64,000 nt of DNA from Pseudo-nitzschia pungens (Eukaryota; Bacillariophyta; Bacillariophyceae; Bacillariales; Bacillariaceae). Of the stretch, positions 40,944-49,300 are shown one piece after another (positions within the stretch are counted from its first letter, which is position 1; each line of letters begins with the position of its first letter). The notes beneath the pieces were generated by a model that did no database searches, was not told the DNA's origin, and saw only the letters and a program-made list of their open reading frames with translations. Location of the stretch: positions 4,208,501 through 4,272,500 of the forward strand of contig CM074760.1 of the NCBI GenBank assembly GCA_037355855.1. Direction: 5' to 3'. A program made the position numbers and the translations under genes.

Positions 40944-43607
40944 ATGGTCACCACAAGTACGAATGTACGGATACGCGTACGTACTAGCAATCTCCACACT
41001 TCATCAGCTCCCTGTGTAGGTGTTCCCCCGAGCCAACCGTCTACTACAGAGTCAGCAACGGGAACGGGAACATCAAAAGGATCAAAATCAAGCTCTCGAC
41101 AGGTCCAACCTCCGCCCAACAATACATCGCAGTCCAACAGTACGTGTGGTTCGGGAAGAGTCCCAACGCGGAAAACATTAGTTGACTATCCCTGCAGGGA
41201 TGCTAGTAACAGCAATAGCAGTAGCAGTATAATCAAACAACATTGTTCAGTCGCGATGTCCCGCACGGAATCTGTCATGGTTTCTTCTGCTGGTGATGTC
41301 ATTGTTTGCAGATGCAGAAGGTCATCAACGCCATTTCTCCCACCGAAGATACGAGGTTCTCTGGACACTTGGGATAAACGATTCCCTTGCTGCGATGCAG
41401 ACTTACTCAGTAGCATTGATCCGCCTTGGTCACCGGCCGTTCCAAAAAACTTGTCTCAAAAAAAAAAAGACCGAGCAAGGACTGGGTCTGTTAGTCAAAT
41501 GAGCACTGCTACAGAATTCTCAACATACGAATGGGAAAAAAGCAACAATGATGCTATCATCAAACCCAACAACGATGTTCTTCCTAAAGGAGATTCTTTG
41601 AGTACCAGCAACAAACAGAAGTCGATTGATTCCAATATTGGGGATGAAAACAGTCCTGGGGAAAACAATACGCATCATGTCGTTTCGAAAAGGAAAGACA
41701 TCGCTATGGAGCCGTCAGATCTAGACACTAGAGACGAGGAATCATCTAGTCTCAACCCTATTTTGGATGGCAAGATCGGAGATGATCTGATACTATCCCT
41801 TCCAAGCTTCGACTACTCTCATATCAAAGAAGGACACAATGACATGGTCCCACAAGCTGAGAATAAGACGCAAGAGAATGAGAGATCAAACCAATATTCT
41901 GTGGACGACAAAAGACCGCAACAACAGAAGGAAAAACAGTTAGCCATGTCGCCCACATTACTCGAATATCGAACAGAGAAGAAAACTGGTGGCCCCCAAA
42001 CGCAGCCTAGAAAAGATTCGAATGCTGTCCTTAGTTCTGACCAAAAATTTTTCCATGGAGTACCACTTTTCCTTTCGACACTTTCACAAGTTCGAATAAC
42101 AAAAGTTTCGGCCAATCCATTGGGGGCCCACGTGCTCATGATCTCAAAAGAAGCTCTGTTGTTCACCTATGGGCTGAACCATCGCGGTCAGCTTGGAATT
42201 GGTTTCCAATCTGAAGTCAGAAATAACAAAAGAGGATTTCACACCACACCGACTTTGATCACTCCGCTACTTGAAAACGGGGGCAAGGCGATCAATTGCG
42301 CAGCAGGAGTTGATCATTCTCTAGTAGTTGTTGCGACAGAATGTAGACGATTACAAAAACTTCAAACAAGTCAAGATGTTGCTGAGTCTGACTTTCGTGT
42401 AGAATCCTCCAGTGGACACAAAGCATCATACCAACCACCCCGTACAGAAGAACAGAAAGAAACAAATAATGGAGAGGAGAGGGTTGATGACGAACGATCC
42501 CACTTTTCCGAAAAGTCTCTTCAGTATCATCAAGTTTATGCATTCGGTAGGAATAATTTTATGAAACTCGGTTTGCTACGTCCACATTTGAATGAACAAA
42601 AGTCAAACGGAGAGTCTACCCAAGACGTCGTTTTGCCGCGGCGAGTAGGTCTTCATTGCACGGTTTGGCCACAAGAACAGGATACGAATGATGACTCACT
42701 ACCTTCCCAAGGTGTCTTCGATATCGCAGCTTCTACGGAGCACTCTTCCGCTCTCGTGCGAAGAGCAACAGGTGATGTTGAGGTTTATATGTGGGGAAAT
42801 GCATCTCTAGGCGCATTGGGCTTACCACTCGACATGAAGGATCAGGAAATCCGCGGTGAAATAGCTCGTAGGCCTTCATTCAAGAAAAAGAACATTTCTC
42901 CGTTACCAACACTTTTAGAAAGCCTTTGTTATCGGAAAAATAAAGATCCGCGATCACCTTTTGCTACACAAGTATCCCTCGGTCCTCACTGCTCATTTGT
43001 TGTGATGTCCAACGGAAAATGTATGTCTTGCGGCTTCAGTGCTGAAGGGATGCTAGGACATGGGTATAACACAACATTCTCGAAGGAACCTTTGGAAGTT
43101 TTTTTTTCACTGTCACAGGATGAACGCGAAATTAGAAATCGCATAGTATCAGTTAGCGCAGGTGCATTTCATGCTCTCGCACTTTCTGATGATGGCCAAG
43201 TTTTTTCATGGGGAATTAACTCGAATGAGCGGTTAGGACTAGGTGCGTTTGATTACTCCTCTATATCTCCAAGTATCTCTGAGAAGAAGGAAAAACTCGT
43301 TGTTATCGAATGGGTTCCACAAAAAATTGATGTCGACGAGAAAAGTTTTTCGAAAAGTGACCAAAACAGCATCTCTGTTGCCACGACAGAAGAAACGACG
43401 AGTAGGAATCGAATAGCCATAGCATGTGCGGGATACGATAGCTCTTTCTTAGTCACAGAGACTGGACAAGTATTATCCTTTGGGAAACGGTCCGGAAGAT
43501 TGGGTATGGGCGAAATTTCGTCGAACGTCGACACGCCACAACCTTTGTATGGAGGGTTGCATCTATTTCACCAGAGGACCAAAGAGAGACACACCCTTCC
43601 AACATAA
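40944..43607 (+). CDS. RCC1-repeat (beta-propeller) protein, host gene
   Basis: 887 residues from ATG to TAA in one open frame. Residues 1-400 are low-complexity (Ser/Thr/Asn, many charged) and look disordered. From about 405 to 870 there are six RCC1-type blade motifs: FTYGLNHRGQLGIG, VYAFGRNNFMKLGLL, VYMWGNASLGALGL, CMSCGFSAEGMLGHG, VFSWGINSNERLGLG and VLSFGKRSGRLGMGE. Between them are the usual AAG-x-D/H-S/H...L or V..T signatures (CAAGVDHSLVVVA, SAGAFHALALSDDG, CAGYDSSFLV). The RCC1 fold serves in Ran GTPase exchange and many other protein-binding roles; nothing here shows which. The start could be later (MSRTES, near residue 104). Eleven consecutive A's at 41458-41468 lie in the frame. 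The C-terminus ends soon after the last blade, so an unseen short intron or missing end is possible. Confidence 0.85.
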   Translation: MVTTSTNVRIRVRTSNLHTSSAPCVGVPPSQPSTTESATGTGTSKGSKSSSRQVQPPPNNTSQSNSTCGSGRVPTRKTLVDYPCRDASNSNSSSSIIKQHCSVAMSRTESVMVSSAGDVIVCRCRRSSTPFLPPKIRGSLDTWDKRFPCCDADLLSSIDPPWSPAVPKNLSQKKKDRARTGSVSQMSTATEFSTYEWEKSNNDAIIKPNNDVLPKGDSLSTSNKQKSIDSNIGDENSPGENNTHHVVSKRKDIAMEPSDLDTRDEESSSLNPILDGKIGDDLILSLPSFDYSHIKEGHNDMVPQAENKTQENERSNQYSVDDKRPQQQKEKQLAMSPTLLEYRTEKKTGGPQTQPRKDSNAVLSSDQKFFHGVPLFLSTLSQVRITKVSANPLGAHVLMISKEALLFTYGLNHRGQLGIGFQSEVRNNKRGFHTTPTLITPLLENGGKAINCAAGVDHSLVVVATECRRLQKLQTSQDVAESDFRVESSSGHKASYQPPRTEEQKETNNGEERVDDERSHFSEKSLQYHQVYAFGRNNFMKLGLLRPHLNEQKSNGESTQDVVLPRRVGLHCTVWPQEQDTNDDSLPSQGVFDIAASTEHSSALVRRATGDVEVYMWGNASLGALGLPLDMKDQEIRGEIARRPSFKKKNISPLPTLLESLCYRKNKDPRSPFATQVSLGPHCSFVVMSNGKCMSCGFSAEGMLGHGYNTTFSKEPLEVFFSLSQDEREIRNRIVSVSAGAFHALALSDDGQVFSWGINSNERLGLGAFDYSSISPSISEKKEKLVVIEWVPQKIDVDEKSFSKSDQNSISVATTEETTSRNRIAIACAGYDSSFLVTETGQVLSFGKRSGRLGMGEISSNVDTPQPLYGGLHLFHQRTKERHTLPT

Positions 43608-43766
43608 GGCGACAGCGCGTACTCATTTGTCCTGTCCTATTGCAACGGCATCACTTCGGGAATAATCCGAAACCCTAATCAGTACTTTTAGTATAATACC
43701 TGGTTTGTTTTTTGATTTCTCTTTTGACCTTCTGTGTCAGCAGAATTTTAACCCAAGGATGCACTT
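43608..43766. other. Downstream of the RCC1-like gene
   Basis: T-rich with ttctgtgtcag, which could be a splice acceptor or 3' UTR sequence. No firm call. Confidence 0.3.
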
Positions 43767-44009
43767 GTGAGCAACCCTTTGCTCCAGCTGCAACTGACGT
43801 CGTCGGTTCTCGTGTTTTCTCGTTCAACACGAGCATCAGCAAGATACTATGATCTTCAATCAGTTCTTTTGAAAATCGTATTAGAAATACCTTACTCTCT
43901 TTCAACTTCAACGAGTCAACAAATGCCGATGGCATCGATACCAGCAGAAAAAAGGGATGATGACCTGAATGATTTTCTAAACTCTCCCTCTCGCTTGCTG
44001 CTGCAATGA
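43767..44009 (+). CDS. Small ORF, unrecognised (weak)
   Basis: 80 codons starting with GTG and ending RDDDLNDFLNSPSRLLLQ. No ATG lies near the start, so it may be a 3' exon of the RCC1-like gene, the end of another gene, or chance. No family recognised. Confidence 0.2.
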   Translation: MSNPLLQLQLTSSVLVFSRSTRASARYYDLQSVLLKIVLEIPYSLSTSTSQQMPMASIPAEKRDDDLNDFLNSPSRLLLQ

Positions 44010-44114
44010 TTTTTCATGGCTCTACCGTGGAATTCCTCTCGATTTTTAAAATTGAGGTGTCCGATCATTATTTACAACAAATCTTGATTTTCAAACCTCA
44101 TAACAAGAAGTTGC

Positions 44115-44327
44115 ATGTGGTTAGTGCTAATTGTAATCTGTCACATGCTGCGATTTATGCCGTGTAGCAGCCTTGACATAGCGAGGGAAAAAACGGATGA
44201 TTCACCACATTCTAGTAGTGGAAATTTTGCCAACTCCATCTCTACAACTCTACAGGATGTGTTCTCTGTGGATTATGGCAACGAAAACATACTACGAGAA
44301 TGGTTCACTCACTTTGTACAGACGTGA
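44115..44327 (+). CDS. Small ORF with possible signal peptide (weak)
   Basis: 70 codons from ATG. The first ~19 residues are hydrophobic (MWLVLIVICHMLRFMPCSS) and the rest polar. It could be a small secreted protein, but an ORF of this length occurs by chance in AT-rich DNA. No homologue recognised. Confidence 0.2.
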   Translation: MWLVLIVICHMLRFMPCSSLDIAREKTDDSPHSSSGNFANSISTTLQDVFSVDYGNENILREWFTHFVQT

Positions 44328-44423
44328 AGTAGATGGCAATACGCTCTCGCGTTACGGAAACCTTCAGACATGGTACAGAAACAACAGTAGCAATAATAAT
44401 AATAATAATATACGTATTTAAAT

Positions 44424-45571
44424 AATAATAATAATATACTTATTTAAATAACTTTAATCACCAAAGGTGAAACTAAATTACTCAGTCTGTAACCAGACTT
44501 TAACGTCGCCTCCATCATAGAGTCAGGACCCCAAGTGGTAGAACGACAAAATTTTTCAAACAAACCTTGAACATCAGACAGGGAAAGGAACAAAACAAGT
44601 CCCACAAAATAGGGACTTGAGAGAAAATGAGATGGGAAGATAGTGGGAGAAGACCCAATATCCAAAGGGATGGGACAGGATGAGAAGCAGGAACAGAGTA
44701 CAAAAAACCAATAATAATAATATACGTATTTAAATAACTTTAAATCACCAAAGGTGAAACTAAATTACTCAGTCTGTAACCAGACTTTAACGTCGCCTCC
44801 ATCATAGAGTCAGGACCCCAAGTGGTAGAACGACAAAATTTTTCAAACAAACCTTGAACATCAGACAGGGAAAGGAACAAAACAAGTCCCACAAAATAGG
44901 GACTTGAGAGAAAATGAGATGGGAAGATAGTGGGAGAAGACCCAATATCCAAAGGGATGGGACAGGATGAGAAGCAGGAACAGAGTACAAAAAACCAATA
45001 ATAATAATATACGTATTTAAATAACTTTAAATCACCAAAGGTGAAACTAAATTACTCAGTCTGTAACCAGACTTTAACGTCGCCTCCATCAGAGAGTCAG
45101 GACCCCAAGTGGTAGAACGACAAAATTTTTCAAACAAACCTTGAACATCAGACAGGGAAAGGAACAAAACAAGTCCCACAAAATAGGGACTTGAGAGAAA
45201 ATGAGATGGGAAGATAGTGGGAGAAGACCCAATATCCAAAGGGATGGGACAGGATGAGAAGCAGGAACAGAGTACAAAAAACCAATAATAATAATATACG
45301 TATTTAAATAACTTTAAATCACCAAAGGTGAAACTAAATTACTCAGTCTGTAACCAGACTTTAACGTCGCCTCCATCATAGAGTCAGGACCCCAAGTGGT
45401 AGAACGACAAAATTTTTCAAACAAACCTTGAACATCAGACAGGGAAAGGAACAAAACAAGTCCCACAAAATAGGGACTTGAGAGAAAATGAGATGGGAAG
45501 ATAGTGGGAGAAGACCCAATATCCAAAGGGATGGGACAGGATGAGAAGCAGGAACAGAGTACAAAAAACCA
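44424..45571 (-). repeat. Four tandem 287-bp LINE 3' ends
   Basis: Unit starts at about 44424, 44711, 44998 and 45285. Each runs from the TTA tail through both hairpins to the same break point (gtacaaaaaacca) and joins directly to the tail of the next. Units differ by only a few bases, for example catcagagag in the third versus catcatagag. Confidence 0.93.
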
Positions 45572-45592
45572 AGGTACAAAGTGGAATCAACC

Positions 45593-45853
45593 CTAAGGTC
45601 CAGTAAGCCAGGCTCGTAGGAGAGCAGCCTCTCGTTGGTATGGCTGCACCGGGGGTGCAGGTGCTGCATACTGCTTCCTGGCAAGGTGGATGGTTGCAAG
45701 CCACTGCCGCTTGGCAGTCAGGGTGTAACCTTGTAGGACTTGGAAAGGGGTTTGTAAAAGGGAGTGTGACTGGGGGGGTGCACCAGCTGCACCAATGGCC
45801 AATTCAGAGGAAATGGAAGCATCAAGAGATTAGTGTTTTTCAGCATCAAGGGT
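45593..45853 (-). pseudogene. LINE E ORF2, C-terminal fragment
   Basis: Encodes the final ~85 residues (IGAAGAPPQSHSLLQTPFQV; LLRAWLTGP). CAG has become TAG two codons before the usual end. Only the tail after the zinc finger is present. Confidence 0.82.
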
Positions 45854-45854
45854 T

Positions 45855-46070
45855 ACAATTTGCGCGAAGCGCATTTTGTCCGACGTTCCGATGTTCCAGT
45901 ACTAAAAATACGTAGATTTCTACACACATTTACCATGCGATATCTCGCTCCCTTTTACACACCCAACCACACAACCAGGACCTACACATACTAACAGCGA
46001 CCTCGCCTCTTTGATTCTGCTATTTGTTCAGTTGCTCGATGCTTTGTTTGGTCGAGTTGGTTGCCTATTC
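45855..46070 (+). mobile_element. LINE D 5' end, first piece (interrupted by LINE B)
   Basis: Starts acaatttgcgcgaagcgc and contains the shared 5' box at 45874-45901, then cgtagatttctacacaca and the 5' UTR. It continues after LINE B at 58573 (gagttggttgcctattca is repeated there). Confidence 0.8.
46053..46070 (+). repeat. LINE B target-site duplication, left copy
   Basis: gagttggttgcctattca, 18 bp, repeated exactly at 58573-58590. Confidence 0.93.
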
Positions 46071-46370
46071 ATAATAATAATATACGTATTTAAATAACTT
46101 TAATCACCAAAGGTGAAACTAAATTACTCAGTCTGTAACCAGACTTTAACGTCGCCTCCATCATAGAGTCAGGACCCCAAGTGGTAGAACGACAAATTTT
46201 CAAACAAACCTTGAACATCAAGCAGGGAAAAAGACAAACAAGTCCCACAAAATAGGGACTTGAGAGAAAGTGAAATGGGAATGAAGATATTGGGATAAGA
46301 TCCAGTATCAAAAGGGATGGGACAGGATAAGAAGCAGGAACAGAAGACAAAACCAAGGTACAAAGTGTAA
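46071..46370 (-). other. LINE B 3' UTR with hairpins and (TTA)n tail
   Basis: Same structure as the LINE A 3' UTR: AGTCTG-GTTA-CAGACT, TCACC-TTT-GGTGA, tatttaaatacgtat, then TTA repeats. Confidence 0.7.
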
Positions 46371-49300
46371 TCAACCCTGAGGTCCAGTAAGCCAGGCTCT
46401 GAGGAGAGCAGCCTCTTGTTGGTATGGCTGCACTGGTGGGACAGGCACTGCATATTGCTTCCTTGCAAGGTGGATGGTTGCAAGCCACTGCCGCTTGGCA
46501 GTCAGGGTGTAACCTTGTAGGACTTGGAAAGGGGTTTGTAACAGGGAGTGTGACTGGGGAAGTGCACCAGCTGCACCAATTGCCAATTCTGAGGTGATGG
46601 AAGCATCAAGAAATTGGTGTTGTTCAGCATCAAGGGTACCCCCAGGACCATGGAGTCGTTCATTCCTATAGGTCCAAAGATCCCAGGAGGTAAGAAAGAA
46701 CTGATGGATGATAGCTGCAGCCCAACGTTTGGGAGAGCGCTTGCTTCCAATGTGGGAGTAGTAGTCAGCCTGAATTTGATACCAGCGAGGAGACCACCTA
46801 CCAAGGAGCCAGTTGTGCCAGCCAATAGTCCTCTGTGCCCTGACAGCAGACGCAATTGCAAGTGAGTAGGATGATGGATAAATTCTCTGGCCCTTCCGAA
46901 CTCTGGTGAGAAGATCCACAATGGCAGCAACCAATGATGGATCAGTTTGTTCAACTTCAAGCCTCTTCTGCAGTGGTCCCTTGAAAGCTGACACACTGTG
47001 CTGTACTGCCCCAGTGTCCTTGCAGGAGAGCACATGAGAAACCTTCTCGTTGTCTGCATCACACAATGGGCACCTGGAGTGATCCTGATACTGGTAGTGA
47101 AGGAGCTGGTTGCCAACACCAATGCATCCAGAATTAAACTTGACAAACCACCTTTGCATGCCAGGAGGTAATCGCTTGAAGGCAGACAGATGAGCACACC
47201 AATGGATGGAACCCAAAACAGGTTGTGGAATGGGAATATCATGGTGGGTCTGCCAATATTGAAGAAGGGGAGGACCAGAAATGGCAACATGCAAAGCATT
47301 TTGATCAAACCTTGAGCACTTGCTTCCATTGAGAGAAAAAGCCCAGGGCTCAAACACAAGTCTGGGATAGTGATGGGCAGAAGCTCTATGGACAGAGAGA
47401 AATGCCTTTGCCATGCTGTCAACCTGATGATTGCGAAGGGCCCACCAATCAAGAAAGATTCCAGCTTGATGGCCCTGAACCCACCGAAAGTGCACAGAGA
47501 TTGGCAGGGCAGAAATCATGTTTCTGATGACATATACATAATCAAAAGACTTCTGGGAAATAACCAATGGCCAAGATCCCTGAGCCTGTTTGAGAGCTGT
47601 GTCACCATCTAGGGCAATGGTGATAGAGCCAGAAGCAATATCAAAAAGACTCACCAGAGAAGTGCAACAGGTGAGAACCCCAATGATGCCTGCCAGTTCG
47701 CTCCTGTAGGATGACTGATCCTCAGGGGATCCACTGACAAAATTACAGCCAGTGAGGAACAATGAAGCAGACTTGGTGGAGGTATTGGGTGACAAAATGA
47801 AAGCAGAAGTTCCTCTGAGAAGGTCCGGATCAAATGAACCATCACATACAGCACTGGCAGTACCACTCTCGATAGCATCAACAAGGTGCTGACAGCCAGC
47901 CTGTGGTAGGGAATATTTGTGGAGAAGTACTCTTGGAGACTCACAGAGGGCATCAAAGGCATCTGCAGGGGAGGCTGGAAGAGACTCAAATGGATTGTAC
48001 TCCATAGGATCCATGTCAGGAGGCTCAGACACAAAAGCAGAGGACCCAACAACGCGTACAACTTGGCCACAGATAACAGGGCAGACAAGCACATCAGCGC
48101 ATGCTGGTTTGTCAGGAATGAGTTCAGAAGTGATCCTGTATCTGCCCCTGCCCTGGGAGGTGCTCACAATCCAGCCAGTAGAAGTTTTGAAGAATATTCT
48201 GTTGGTGGATGGAGACAAAAACCAAGGCCAAAGAGAAGCTGTCTGGTGAGACAGCCAATGCCCCAGATGAAAAGAAGGAGCCAGTGCCCTGGCTGCAGGG
48301 GGTGGACAGGGGGGAAGAAAACATGTCTGAAGAGCCTTAGTCCATAAGCGCTTTGCTGCTGGAGGCCAAGATGGAGGACATCTCGGCCAGTCAAGATGAT
48401 CCCTCAAGTGATTGGAAGATGTCAGCTGGAAGGCCATGGGAGAGAGTCTTTTTCCATCTGGAGTGCAAATATCAGCAAGGGAAATAGCCTTGAGGGACAT
48501 GCGAATGTGATTCAAGAGGGACAAGTCAGCACCTCTGAAGCCAGAGTTGACAAAGGCTTGCATGAGATAACAGTCATTGGAACGTAGCAGGGGAAGATCT
48601 GGGAAGTCTTCAAACAAGCTCACAGGGTGAACAGAGAAAAACTTCCACACATGTTTGTACCAGCAGGGAGTGACGTATGAAGCAAAAGGATGATATGGTG
48701 TGACACCAAGATGGAGAGGAATGCCAAGTTCGAGCCGTAGAGACTCAGCAGTTAGCCTGAGAATCCGACCAGTTTGGGAGGACCTGACAGATTCCTGAAA
48801 GAGGGTGGCAATATGACTGAACTCTTGGAGGAGGTAGGGGTGAATGAAACCAAAGCCTTGATAGAGGGAAGGACCATAGAATACATGTCTGGGAAATGTC
48901 CGTGACATCCCTGCTTTATTCAGCACAGGAACAAGAGCTGGGTGAATGATCTTCGTCCAAGTGGCCTCATCAAGTTGCGTGACAGGCATGGGGTATTCAA
49001 CAGACTTCATGAAAGAATACTTGAATGTGTAGAGGGATGCCCGCTTCTCACACTTGGAAGCCTTGAGTTGAGAGCCAATAGACTGAGACTGTGACTTCAT
49101 GTGAGCAATCTGTGCTTCCTCATTGCCATCCATGGAGATAAAAACCCCAAGGGTCTTGTCAGCATGGTCAACTTCAAAACGATCCAGGGTAGCTCGATTG
49201 CCATTCTTATCTGCAACAGAGAAGTCACCGGGCATGTCAGCAATGGAGCGATAGTCCCAACCGGATCCATTCCATTTGAAATCAATCAAATAACAGAAGG

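Larger units (their letters stand above)
44391..45854 (-). mobile_element. LINE E: 5'-truncated copy with its 3' end repeated four times
   Basis: The 3' tail at 44391 faces host DNA. The element runs rightwards through four 287-bp copies of the 3' UTR, then into the last ~85 codons of ORF2. It stops at about 45853, where the 5' end of a plus-strand LINE (D) begins. An extra short tail (ataataata...tatttaaat, 44395-44424) precedes the first unit. No right-hand TSD can be seen because the right partner continues out of the window. Confidence 0.85.

Noticed and set aside
43675..43935. 86-codon minus-strand ORF beyond the RCC1-like gene
   Set aside because: No recognisable family, overlaps an equally weak plus-strand ORF, and there is no supporting context.
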